From the NCBI RefSeq assembly GCF_016613415.1, contig NZ_JACWCT010000164.1:1-59367 (forward strand): DNA of 59,367 nucleotides. The letters are read 5' to 3'. The position numbers and the translations under genes were made by a program. Shown one piece after another: positions 9,419-16,415 of this stretch. The stretch comes from Methylobacterium ajmalii (GTDB lineage Bacteria; Pseudomonadota; Alphaproteobacteria; Rhizobiales; Beijerinckiaceae). Positions within the stretch are counted from its first letter, which is position 1. Each line of letters starts with the position of its first letter. The notes below the pieces were generated by a model, which saw only the letters and a program-made list of their open reading frames with translations, ran no database searches and was not told where the DNA came from.

Positions 9419-10369
9419 ATGAGCGAGATCGCGGTCGTCGGCGCCGGACTGATGGGGCACGGCATCGCCCTGGTGCTGGCCCTGGGCGGGCACCGGGTGC
9501 GGTTGACGGACAGCCGGCCCGAGACCCTGGAGCAGGTGCCGGGCCTGATCGCCTCGGCCCTCGACACCCTGCGGGAGGCCGGCGCGGTGTCCGCCGACTG
9601 GACGCCTGAGCGGGCGGCGCAGGCCATCCGGCTCGAACCGGACCTCGCCGCGACCGTGGCGGGGGCGAGCCTCGTCATCGAGGCGATCACCGAGAACCCG
9701 GAGGCCAAGCGCACCCTGTTCGCCGAGCTCGACCGGCTGTGCGCGCCCGAGACCCGGATCGCCAGCAACACCAGCTACCTCGACGTCTTCCCGCTGATTC
9801 CGGAGGCCCGGCAGGCGCGGGCGCTCGTGATGCACTGGTACACCCCGCCCTACATCGTCGACCTCGTCGACGTGGTGCCGGGCCCGCGGACCGATCCGGC
9901 GGTGATCGAGGAGGCGCGCCAGCTGGTGCTCGGCCTCGGCCAGGTGCCGATCGTGCTCAAGCGCTTCATCCCGGGCTACGTCGCCAACCGGATCCAGTCG
10001 GCGATCTCGGCCGAGGTCTACCACCTGCTCGACGAGGGCGTGGCGTCCGCCCGCGAGATCGACGACGCGATCATCCACGGCCTGGCGCTGCGCATCCCGA
10101 TCCTCGGCCACCTCGCCAAGGCGGACTTCACCGGCATCGAGCTGCTGCGCCACGCGCTCGCCAATGCGAGCTACAGCCCGCCTCCGGCCCGCACCCGCTC
10201 GGAGGCGGTCGACGATCTCGTCGCGCAGGGGCGCACCGGCGTGATGGCGGGAAAAGGCTTCTTCGACTGGGGCGGACGCGACCCGGCCGAGCTGTTCCGC
10301 GACCGCGACCGGCGCCTGCTCGCGCTGAAGCGGGCCATGAAGGATGTCGGCCGGATGGAAGGCGAGTGA
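9419..10369 (+). CDS. 3-hydroxyacyl-CoA dehydrogenase family protein
   Basis: A 316-residue NAD-dependent dehydrogenase of the short HCDH type. The Rossmann motif VVGAGLMGHGIA is at residues 5-16, and ASLVIEAITENPEAKRTLF is the second nucleotide-binding signature. NTSYLDVF and VMHWYTPPYIVDLV match the catalytic-His region. The C-terminal half has the all-helical dimerisation domain. Start: ATG at 9419 after GGGAGGACATC. It may oxidise a 3-hydroxyacyl-CoA or a carnitine-like substrate; relatives include L-carnitine and 3-hydroxybutyryl-CoA dehydrogenases. Repeat copy A separates it from the upstream catabolic genes. Confidence 0.88.
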   Translation: MSEIAVVGAGLMGHGIALVLALGGHRVRLTDSRPETLEQVPGLIASALDTLREAGAVSADWTPERAAQAIRLEPDLAATVAGASLVIEAITENPEAKRTLFAELDRLCAPETRIASNTSYLDVFPLIPEARQARALVMHWYTPPYIVDLVDVVPGPRTDPAVIEEARQLVLGLGQVPIVLKRFIPGYVANRIQSAISAEVYHLLDEGVASAREIDDAIIHGLALRIPILGHLAKADFTGIELLRHALANASYSPPPARTRSEAVDDLVAQGRTGVMAGKGFFDWGGRDPAELFRDRDRRLLALKRAMKDVGRMEGE

Positions 10370-10435
10370 ACCGGTCGACCGGAGCCGCCGCGGCGCTATA
10401 ACGGGTAGCCCTGAGGTGGAGCGAAGCGGCGGCCC

Positions 10436-11425
10436 ATGTTCGAGTTCCCGGTCCTGTTCGGCGACATCGGTGGCACCAACGCGCGCTTCGCCGTGCAGGA
10501 GACGCCCGGGGCCGAGCCGGTGGTGCTCGCCCACGAGAAGACCGCCGCCTATCCCGATCCGAGCGCGGCGATCCGGGCGGCGCTCGCGAAGAGCGACGTC
10601 GCCCCGCCCCGCTCGGCGATCCTGGCCGTGGCCGCCCGGGTCGACGGGCCGTCGGTCCACCTCACCAATGCCCACTGGGTGATCGAGGGCGAGCGGATCG
10701 GCCGCGATTTCGGCCTGAAGAGCTGCCGGGTCGTCAACGACTACGTCCCGGTGGCGGCCGGCGCCGCCGCCCTCGACCCGGCCGGGCGCGACAGCTCGAT
10801 CCTCGAGCAGATCGGCCCGACGCTGTGCCCCGACGGGGGCGCGCGCCTCGTCCTCGGCCCCGGGACCGGGTTCGGTGCCGCCGCGCTCGTACCCTACGGC
10901 AAGCAGCTCGCCATCGTCTCGACCGAGGCCGGGCACATCGATTTCGGGCCGAGCGACGCCGACGAGGCCGCGTTCTGGCCGAACCTCGCCCGGATCGAGG
11001 GACGGATCACCGTCGAGTCTCTGCTCTCCGGACCCGGGCTGACCCGGCTGCATGCCGGCCTCGGCGGCGGCGAGGCCGATCCGAAGGACATCACCGAGCG
11101 GGGCATGTCGGGCGAGGACCCGGCGGCGCGGCGCACCCTGCAGGTGTTTTCCAAGCTGCTCGGGCGGCTCTGCGGCGACCTCGCCCTCACCTTCCTGGCC
11201 ACCGGCGGGGTCTATATCGGCGGCGGCATCGTGCCCCGCATCCTCGACGTCCTGAACGACGGCACGTTCCGCCGCGCCTTCGAGCACAAGCCGCCCTTCT
11301 CCGACCGCATGACGCAGATCCCGACCTGCGTCATCACCATCGCTGACCCGGCGCTCACCGGTCTCGCGGCGCTCGCCTGCCAGCCCGACCGGTTCGCCTA
11401 TGACGGGCAGCACTGGGTGGCGTGA
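10436..11425 (+). CDS. glk: Glucokinase
   Basis: A 329-residue bacterial glucokinase (Glk family, not ROK) that phosphorylates glucose to glucose 6-phosphate in the cytoplasm. The ATP phosphate-binding loop is DIGGTNARFAV near the N-terminus. VVNDYVPVA holds the catalytic Asp. LVLGPGTGFGAAAL and STEAGHIDFGP are family signatures for nucleotide and glucose binding. LATGGVYIGGGI is the second adenosine motif. Length matches the family. Start: ATG at 10436 with GGTGGAG upstream. It converges on the VOC gene with a 10-bp gap. Confidence 0.95.
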   Translation: MFEFPVLFGDIGGTNARFAVQETPGAEPVVLAHEKTAAYPDPSAAIRAALAKSDVAPPRSAILAVAARVDGPSVHLTNAHWVIEGERIGRDFGLKSCRVVNDYVPVAAGAAALDPAGRDSSILEQIGPTLCPDGGARLVLGPGTGFGAAALVPYGKQLAIVSTEAGHIDFGPSDADEAAFWPNLARIEGRITVESLLSGPGLTRLHAGLGGGEADPKDITERGMSGEDPAARRTLQVFSKLLGRLCGDLALTFLATGGVYIGGGIVPRILDVLNDGTFRRAFEHKPPFSDRMTQIPTCVITIADPALTGLAALACQPDRFAYDGQHWVA

Positions 11426-11435
11426 GCGGGGCCGC

Positions 11436-11849
11436 TCAGTACCCGTTCCACAAGCCCGGCGTCGCCAGCTCCACGAGGTGGCCGTCGGGATCGCGGAAGT
11501 AGAGGCTGGTGCCGCCCCGCGGCCAGGTGGTGCGGCCCTCGATCGCGATGCCGTGCACCCCGAGGTGCCGCTCCCAGGCGTCGAGCGCGTCGGCCGGGAT
11601 CGACAGGGCGAGATGGAGCGGGCCCGCCCCGTCATGCGGCGGGATGGTGCCGCCGGGGGTCGCGACCGGGCGGAGCGAGCCGCCGCGGGGAAACAGCAGC
11701 AGGACGCCGCGCCCGGCGACGTCGTAGGCCCGCATCCGGTGGTCCTCGTACAGGCACGGCAGGCCCATCGGCCCGCCCCAGAACGCGGCCGCCCGCGCGA
11801 GGTCGTCGACGTAGAGGACCGTCTCGAGGATCCCGGCGATCGGCGGCAT
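11436..11849 (-). CDS. VOC-superfamily (glyoxalase/bleomycin-resistance-like) protein
   Basis: A 137-residue single VOC domain. It opens with the beta strand ETVLYVDDLARAAAFW and closes with SLYFRDPDGHLVELATPGLW, the usual metal-ligand strand containing Glu. HLALSIPADALDAWE is the start of the second beta-alpha-beta module. Such proteins bind a divalent metal and act as glyoxalase, dioxygenase or antibiotic-binding proteins; which applies here is not shown. The ATG at 11849 is taken because the family begins just before the first strand. Confidence 0.85.
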   Translation of the reverse strand: MPPIAGILETVLYVDDLARAAAFWGGPMGLPCLYEDHRMRAYDVAGRGVLLLFPRGGSLRPVATPGGTIPPHDGAGPLHLALSIPADALDAWERHLGVHGIAIEGRTTWPRGGTSLYFRDPDGHLVELATPGLWNGY

Positions 11850-11893
11850 GGCTGGCACCTCACGTCGGACCAACGCCCGGACGGCCCCTGCGG

Positions 11894-12388
11894 TTACGCC
11901 GCCGCGGCCGGGTTGACCGCGTCCTCGGCGAGCTCCGACAGCAACTCGTCGGTATTCTCCTCCTCGATCAGCGTCTCCCTGATCAGCTCCTCCGCCTCGC
12001 CGAATTCCAGCTGGCGCGCCCAGGCGAGCAGCGTCCCGTAGCGGGCGATCTCGTAATGCTCGACCGCCTGCGCGGCGGCGATCAGCCCGGCGTCGAGGGC
12101 CTCCCCGCCGGCGAAGTCCCGCATCACCTCCTCGCCCTCGGCGAGGATCCCCTGGATCGCCTGGCAGGTGACGCCCTCGGGCTTCTCGCCGACGATCCGA
12201 AACACCTGGTCGAGGCGCTTCACCTGCTCGCGGGTCTCCTCCAGGTGGACGCCGAAGGCCCCGCGCAGGGCGTCGGAGCGAGCGGCCTGGGCCATCTTCG
12301 GCAAAGCCTTCAGGATCGCGTTCTCGGCAAAGTAGGTGTCCTTGAGCTGGTGCAGGAAGAGCGCCCGAAGGGTCTTGTCGTCGGCCAT
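11894..12388 (-). CDS. DUF892 (YciE/YciF-type) ferritin-like stress protein
   Basis: A 164-residue helical-bundle protein of the DUF892 family. ALFLHQLKDTYFAENAILKALPKMAQAA opens the first helix. The Glu/His-bearing helices VHLEETREQVKRLDQVF and AVEHYEIARYGTLL carry the candidate di-iron ligands. The family is induced in general stress and thought to bind iron, with unclear chemistry. Start: ATG at 12388, with GGGAG 8 nt upstream. An EcfG-like promoter ends 37 bp before the start, consistent with general-stress control. Confidence 0.92.
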   Translation of the reverse strand: MADDKTLRALFLHQLKDTYFAENAILKALPKMAQAARSDALRGAFGVHLEETREQVKRLDQVFRIVGEKPEGVTCQAIQGILAEGEEVMRDFAGGEALDAGLIAAAQAVEHYEIARYGTLLAWARQLEFGEAEELIRETLIEEENTDELLSELAEDAVNPAAAA

Positions 12389-12424
12389 GCGTATGCTCCC
12401 GTGGGGTACTAAAGTGCCCCCGGC

Positions 12425-12450
12425 AACGCCCCGTCGTCCGGCTTCGTTCC
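12425..12450 (-). promoter_or_regulatory. EcfG-type (general stress sigma factor) promoter
   Basis: Reading the minus strand, GGAAC (12450-12446), a 17-nt spacer and CGTT (12428-12425) give an exact match to the GGAAC-N16/17-CGTT consensus known for alphaproteobacterial EcfG sigma factors. The transcript would start near 12417, leaving a leader of about 30 nt before the DUF892 gene, a typical EcfG target. Assignment is by pattern and context only. Confidence 0.7.
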
Positions 12451-12606
12451 GGCACGCGAGGGCCTCGCCGTCGGCCCTGGCGGGCACTCGAAGAAAGAAT
12501 CCAGGAGCTTTCATGCCGGCTGGAGGATCCCTCCAAGGTCAGCCCGTCTTCGACGGGTCGAAAGCCGGTTCAACGAATCCAATACGTTGATGGATGATCT
12601 TATCTC

Positions 12607-12755
12607 CAACACGCAACCTCATCCTGAGGTGTCGGTCGATTAAAATCGACTGACCTCGAAGGAGACCTCCAGCAGGCAGCGTGATCCTTGGAGCCCTCCT
12701 TCGAGTTCAGTCCATCTCTATGGACTGACACCTCAGGATGAGGTCGAGGGTTGGA
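12607..12755. repeat. Palindromic intergenic repeat, copy B
   Basis: Outer ends are AACCTCATCCTGAGGTGT and ACACCTCAGGATGAGGT. The left internal stem is GTCGGTCGAT/ATCGACTGAC around a TAAA loop (12631-12654). A second stem TCAGTCCAT/ATGGACTGA lies in the right half (12707-12728). The shared core GGAGCCCTCCTTCGAG is present. Confidence 0.9.
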
Positions 12756-12805
12756 CAAGGGCTCTTGCTGTAATCAGGCAGACGTCGATGGTCCTATACC
12801 TCGAG

Positions 12806-12894
12806 ATTAAGTGTCTCTCACAAAACTCCCGATCACCGCCTCGGCTTGCTGTGGCAGCGACATTGCGGCGGGAGTTTTGTGAGGTGTATTAAGT
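12806..12894. mobile_element. 75-bp miniature inverted-repeat element with direct-repeat flanks
   Basis: CTCACAAAACTCCCG (12817-12831) and its perfect complement (12869-12883) form 15-bp inverted repeats around a 37-bp spacer. The unit is bracketed by ATTAAGT at 12806-12812 and 12888-12894. Inverted ends inside short direct repeats look like a MITE or an internally deleted insertion sequence with its target duplication. It could instead be a structured regulatory element. No transposase is encoded. Confidence 0.55.
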
Positions 12895-13000
12895 TGTCGA
12901 TGGGATGAAAAGTGCTCGCGAGAGAAGGCGCACTTGTCGAACAGGCCATGCGAGACGACACTTCTATAAGTCCGGTAGCTGGCCCATGACATCACAAAAA

Positions 13001-13036
13001 AGGCCCAACCTCGTCGACTACCGCGAGGTCGGGCCT
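13001..13036 (-). terminator. Rho-independent terminator of the Gre-factor gene
   Basis: On the minus strand a 13-bp stem (13036-13024 with 13013-13001, one G-U pair) with a short loop is followed by six T's (13001-12995). It lies 27 bp beyond the stop codon of the Gre-type gene. This is the clearest intrinsic terminator in the window. Confidence 0.88.
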
Positions 13037-13063
13037 GACAATTTACCGCCCTAAGGTGCGTAC

Positions 13064-13525
13064 TCAGCGCACCGCGATGATCTCGATCTCATGCTCGGCG
13101 AGCGTGACGGTATCGCCGGCCTGCTTGCCGGTGAGCGCGCGGGCGAGCGGCGCCACGTAGGCGATGCTGCCTTTGGCCGGATCGGCCTCGTCCTCGCCGA
13201 CGATGCGGAAGGTCTGCTCGTCGTCGTCGTCGCGGGCGATGGTGACGGTCGATCCGAAATGCACGGTGTCGCCGGGAGGCTGCTCGACCACCTGGGCCGA
13301 GTTGCGCCGGGCGGTCCAGTAGCGCAGGTCGCGGTTCACCCGCGCCATGTTCGCCTTGTCATCGGGCGACAGGCCGGCATGCTCGGTGTGCAGCCGGTCG
13401 AGCTCCGCGTCGATGAAGGCGAGGCCCTCCGGCGTGACGAAGTTGGGGTGCGGGGAGACGGGACGGTCGGGGAGGTCCTCGAAGGCTTCCCCGCCCTCCT
13501 TCTCGCGAACGAAGGCGATGCTCAT
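13064..13525 (-). CDS. GreA/GreB-family transcription elongation factor
   Basis: A 153-residue protein with a charged N-terminal segment and coiled coil (FIDAELDRLHTEH to about residue 80), then the FKBP-like Gre C-terminal domain (DTVHFGSTVTIARDDDDEQTFRIVGEDEADPAKG...IAYVAPLARALTGKQAGDTV). Gre factors rescue backtracked RNA polymerase by stimulating transcript cleavage. The ATG at 13525 (MSIAFVREKE) matches the start I recall for this subfamily; a GTG at 13549 is possible. A strong terminator follows. The acidic coil tip is not the classical GreA one, so it may be one of the paralogous Gre-like regulators. Confidence 0.88.
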   Translation of the reverse strand: MSIAFVREKEGGEAFEDLPDRPVSPHPNFVTPEGLAFIDAELDRLHTEHAGLSPDDKANMARVNRDLRYWTARRNSAQVVEQPPGDTVHFGSTVTIARDDDDEQTFRIVGEDEADPAKGSIAYVAPLARALTGKQAGDTVTLAEHEIEIIAVR

Positions 13526-13574
13526 GAAACGGGCAATGCGCGAGGCCACGCCAAGGTTCCGTCTCCCGGCACGG

Positions 13575-14564
13575 TCAGGCGATCGTCACCACCACCCGCC
13601 CGCGGGTGCGCCCGGCCAGGATCTCGGGGCCGCGCGCGATCACCTCGGCGAGCGGCACCGTGGTGGTCATCGCCGAGAGGGCGGCGGGGTCGAGGTCGCG
13701 GGCGAGGCGAGCCCAGGCCTCGCGGCGCAAGGGGAGCGGCGCCATCACGCTCTCGATGCCGTAGAGCGCGACGCCGCGCAGGATGAAGGGCGCGACGGAG
13801 GTCGGCAGATCCATGCCGCCGGCGAGGCCGCAGGCGGCGACGGCGCCGCCGTAGCGGGTCATCGCCAGGGCGTTGGCGAGCGTCGTCGCGCCGACCGCGT
13901 CGATCGCGGCGGCCCAGCGCTCCTTGCCGAGCGGCTTGCCCGGGGCGCTCAGCTCGGCGCGGTCGATGATCTCGGCCGCGCCGAGGCCGCGCAGGTACTC
14001 CGCTTCCTCGGCGGCACGCCCGGTCGAGGCGATGACGTGCCAGCCGGCGCGGGCCAGCAGCGACACCGCCACCGAGCCGACGCCGCCGGCCGCCCCGGTC
14101 ACCAGGGCCGGACCGGATCGAGGCGTGAGTCCGTGGCGCTCCAGCGCCAGCATGGCGAGCATCGCGGTGTAGCCGGCGGTGCCGATCGCCATCGCCTGCT
14201 CGGGGGTGAGGCTGGCCGGCAGCGCTACCAGCCAGTCGCCCTTGACGCGGGACTTCTCCGCGTAGGCGCCGAGATGGGTCTCGCCGGTGCCCCAGCCGTT
14301 GAGCACCACGGCGTCGCCGGGCTTCCAGTCCGGATGGGAGGAGGCCTCGACCACGCCGGCGAAGTCGATGCCGGGAATCATCGGCCAGCGCCGCACGACC
14401 GGCGCCTTGCCGGTGAGCGCCAGCCCGTCCTTGTAGTTGAGGGTGGAGTGGGTGACCCGGACGGTGACGTCGCCGTCCATCAGATCGGCCTCGTCGAAGT
14501 CCTTGAGCGCGACGCGCTGGCCGCCCTCGCCCTTCTCGATCACCACCGCCTTGAAGGTACCCAC
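13575..14564 (-). CDS. acuI: Acrylyl-CoA reductase/YhdH-type quinone oxidoreductase
   Basis: A 329-residue medium-chain dehydrogenase of the YhdH/AcuI branch, which lacks the zinc ligands of alcohol dehydrogenases. HSTLNYKDGLALTGK and PGIDFAGVVEAS are highly characteristic of AcuI. LVTGAAGGVGSVAVSLLA is the NADPH Rossmann motif, and IIDRAEL follows. In this family the enzyme reduces acryloyl-CoA to propionyl-CoA, protecting against a toxic electrophile during 3-hydroxypropionate or DMSP metabolism. Start: ATG at 14564 after GGGAGGCGACGGC. The symbol is by family resemblance; a general quinone reductase cannot be excluded. Confidence 0.85.
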   Translation of the reverse strand: MGTFKAVVIEKGEGGQRVALKDFDEADLMDGDVTVRVTHSTLNYKDGLALTGKAPVVRRWPMIPGIDFAGVVEASSHPDWKPGDAVVLNGWGTGETHLGAYAEKSRVKGDWLVALPASLTPEQAMAIGTAGYTAMLAMLALERHGLTPRSGPALVTGAAGGVGSVAVSLLARAGWHVIASTGRAAEEAEYLRGLGAAEIIDRAELSAPGKPLGKERWAAAIDAVGATTLANALAMTRYGGAVAACGLAGGMDLPTSVAPFILRGVALYGIESVMAPLPLRREAWARLARDLDPAALSAMTTTVPLAEVIARGPEILAGRTRGRVVVTIA

Positions 14565-14653
14565 GCCGTCGCCTCCCTGTCCGCGCGCGGCCTTCGTGCC
14601 GCGTCGCCGACCCGGGTTGTGGGGCGCGAGCCCCCCGGCGGCAAGGTGACGAC

Positions 14654-14715
14654 GGCCCGGGTCGGACCCGGGCCGGGGGGCGGCAAGGGAGCGGCCCGGG
14701 TCCGGCCCGGGCCGC
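14654..14715. terminator. Two tandem GC-rich hairpins
   Basis: GGCCCGGGTC/GACCCGGGCC (14654-14674, one-base centre) and GCGGCCCGGG/CCCGGGCCGC (14691-14715, five-base loop) are perfect 10-bp palindromes. They lie between the secreted repeat protein (stop at 14724) and the downstream acuI-like gene on the minus strand. Neither has a T-run. They may attenuate read-through or protect an mRNA end. Confidence 0.45.
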
Positions 14716-14723
14716 GCATCGGC

Positions 14724-15329
14724 TCAGTAGCCGTCGTAGATGCTGCCGCCGCCGAAGACGAGGCCGGTGCCGGCGCCGACCGCCGCGGCACCGAGCCCGA
14801 TCCCGGCCCCCGCGAGGCCGAGGCCCGCACCGACGAGGCCGCCCGCGGCCGGGCCGGCCCCGTAGCCACCGCCGTAGCCGCCGCCATTGGCCGGCACCCA
14901 GCCCGAGCGGCCGGGCTCGACCAGGACGCGGCGCTGGTAGGAGGCGTAGGCCGGCGGGATCACCTGCGGCACCACCTGGGCCGGGCGCACCAGCACCCGG
15001 CGGGTCTGGGTCGCGTAGCGCGGCGGGATCGTGACCCAGCAGCCGACGGTCTGGCCGTAGGCGTCGACCGAGGTCTGCCAGACGCGGCGGGCCGGGGCCA
15101 CCAGCACCTGCTCGGACACGGTGTCGTAGACCGGCGGCACGACGTGGGTCACCGTGCGCGGCGGGCGCACCATCACCTGCTCGGACACCGTGCCGTAGAC
15201 TGGCGGCGTCGAGACCTGGCGGTAGCAATCGGTGGTGCAGCCGTAGCCGCCGGCGAGCGCCGGGGCGGCGGAGACGAGGCCGGCCGCGAGCGCGGTCGCG
15301 GCGATGGCACGGGTGACCGGAGCGGTCAT
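14724..15329 (-). CDS. Secreted envelope protein with four PPxY-type repeats and a Gly-rich C-terminus
   Basis: A 201-residue exported protein. A signal peptide of about 26 residues ends at ALAGG. The mature part has four copies of a unit built on PPxYxTxxxQVLVxP (PPVYGTVSEQVMVRP, PPVYDTVSEQVLVAP, PPRYATQTRRVLVRP, PPAYASYQRRVLVEP). An insertion with Cys sits in the second copy. The last 50 residues are Gly/Ala-rich with GxxxG-like spacing, as in glycine-zipper envelope proteins. A Cys pair near the N-terminus (CTTDC) may form a disulfide. Start: ATG at 15329 with GAGGA upstream. No function is assignable. Confidence 0.75.
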   Translation of the reverse strand: MTAPVTRAIAATALAAGLVSAAPALAGGYGCTTDCYRQVSTPPVYGTVSEQVMVRPPRTVTHVVPPVYDTVSEQVLVAPARRVWQTSVDAYGQTVGCWVTIPPRYATQTRRVLVRPAQVVPQVIPPAYASYQRRVLVEPGRSGWVPANGGGYGGGYGAGPAAGGLVGAGLGLAGAGIGLGAAAVGAGTGLVFGGGSIYDGY

Positions 15330-15866
15330 GGTCGGAGATCCTCGGGGGTCGCGGGGAATGACGCCGGCGCAACACTCGCCAGCGCCACGCTTGTCCGGCA
15401 GTGAAGCCGGGGCGACGCCCGCCAGGCAAGCCGAAACCCCCAAGAGGGTAAAATTGCCCTCGGGATTTATTACGTATTTCGGCGAATTGCGGAGGGTTTC
15501 GCGCAAGGCTGAGAGTCGATCGACTCCACGGGTGCCGGAACCCCCGAATCCTGCGCGATCTCTATACTTGTGGTAAACCACGTAGGCCGCTTCGCCGGTG
15601 GACGGGCGGAACCTTCGGGCCGAACGGGGAACTGCGAAGGGGCCGGAGAGGCGGTCGCGCGGCCGGCACCGCTTCCGTCGGGCATCAGCTCGGCGCCACG
15701 ACCACGTGCCCGACGGTCGCTCAAGACGGCCGGTACACGGCGTCGTAGGGGTGATGTGGTTTCCGCGCGATCTGTTCGACTAACCGTAGACGCATCCCCC
15801 CTCTCCCATACGGGGAACGAACCGCTCCGCGTTTCCCGGAGGCTCCGGCTTCTGAGAGGGGGAGCC
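15330..15866. other. Intergenic region upstream of the secreted repeat protein and IS remnant
   Basis: In 537 bp I find no recognisable gene. A perfect palindrome GTGGTAAACCAC (15571-15582) sits in an AT-richer patch, about 240 bp upstream of the secreted-protein gene, and could be a binding site. Several 60-170-codon frames here lack any family signal. Confidence 0.5.
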
Positions 15867-15900
15867 ATGACGAAGCGAACAGCCCGGCTTTTTCCCCGAG

Positions 15901-16170
15901 GTGCGCGACCTCAAGGGCGAGCACGGCTCGCAATGGTCGGCGATCCAGTCGATTGCGGCCAAGATCGGCTGCTCGGGCGAGACGCTACGGAACCGGGTGC
16001 GCCAGTTCGAACGCGATCAAGGCGTGCGACCCGGGCAGACGACGGACGAGCGCGAGCGGATCAAGGCGCTCGAACGTGAGAACCGTGAGCTGCGCCGAGC
16101 CAACGAGATCCTGCGCAAGGCGAGCGCGTATTTCGCTTTTGCCGAGCTCGACCGCCGGTCGCGGCCTTGA
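15901..16170 (+). pseudogene. IS3-family transposase OrfA, 5'-damaged
   Basis: An 89-codon frame encoding most of an IS3-type OrfA: a helix-turn-helix (WSAIQSIAAKIGCSGETLRNRV) followed by a leucine-zipper coiled coil (IKALERENRELRRANEIL). The apparent GTG start is only where the frame reopens; the real start at 15867 is in another frame. It ends at the usual orfA/orfB overlap, and only about 30 codons of orfB follow. It cannot make a working transposase. Confidence 0.8.
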
Positions 16171-16209
16171 TCGGCTTCATCGACGATCATCGGGAGGTCT
16201 ACGGGGTCG

Positions 16210-16233
16210 TCCTTCGAGAGCCTCAGGATGAGG
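16210..16233. repeat. Half-copy of the palindromic repeat inside IS3 orfB
   Basis: CCTTCGAG followed by CCTCAGGATGAGG, the inner core and right terminus of the intergenic repeat, interrupts the IS3 OrfB reading frame between Val (HREVYGV) and the CRVLPIA segment. The net gain relative to the expected family sequence is about 22 bp. The same unit gives the spurious peptide LILRLSKDD on the other strand. Confidence 0.75.
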
Positions 16234-16266
16234 CCGACCTGCAGGGTCCTGCCGATCGCCGATAAG

Positions 16267-16415
16267 TCCAGCGGCAGGCCGAGCGCCGTCAGGGCCGCGG
16301 ATGGAGCGCAGGGCTCGCTTGCTGCCCGCGTCTCCTTGAGGATCCGAACCGTCGCGTCGACCACACAGATCGCGGTCTCTTCCAGGGAGACGTCGAGGCC
16401 GGCAAAGTGCGTCAT
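16267..16415 (-). pseudogene. IS110-family transposase, N-terminal fragment
   Basis: The minus-strand frame starting at 16415 encodes HFAGLDVSLEETAICVVDA and LTALGLPLD, the first 50 or so residues of IS110-family transposases, including the first catalytic Asp of the DEDD motif in GLDVS. Homology stops near 16267, where the IS3 remnant begins. The longer frame (to 16017) only reads antisense to IS3 and the repeat. It is a truncated, inactive fragment. Confidence 0.8.

Larger units (their letters stand above)
12389..13063. other. Long intergenic region: promoter, repeat B, mini-element, terminator
   Basis: This 675-bp gap holds, in order, the EcfG-like promoter of the DUF892 gene, palindromic repeat copy B, a 75-bp inverted-repeat element flanked by 7-bp direct repeats, and the terminator of the Gre-factor gene. 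The open frames here (for example a 62-codon one on the minus strand at 12807-12995) cross the inverted repeat and show no family resemblance. I see no protein gene. Confidence 0.75.
15867..16260 (+). mobile_element. IS3-family insertion sequence remnant (orfA and start of orfB)
   Basis: The start MTKRTAR of an IS3-family OrfA is visible at 15867, but a frameshift and a deletion of about a dozen codons separate it from EVRD/LKGEH at 15901. From there SQWSAIQSIAAKIGC, the leucine-zipper stretch ALERENRELRRANEILRKAS and AELDRR are intact. OrfB then begins in the -1 frame, as usual for IS3 elements (GFIDDHREVYGV). It is interrupted at 16210-16233 by a palindromic repeat unit and resumes with CRVLPIA up to 16260, where the element ends abruptly. 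It is inactive. Confidence 0.82.

Noticed and set aside
12807..12995. 62-codon minus-strand ORF
   Set aside because: It reads through both arms of the mini-element, has no ribosome site and no recognisable sequence.
15570..16079. 169-codon + strand ORF
   Set aside because: It crosses intergenic DNA and then reads IS3 orfA in the wrong frame; no family match.
16017..16415. 133-codon frame as one complete transposase gene
   Set aside because: Only the first 50 codons match IS110; the remainder is antisense to the IS3 fragment and a translated repeat (LILRLSKDD).
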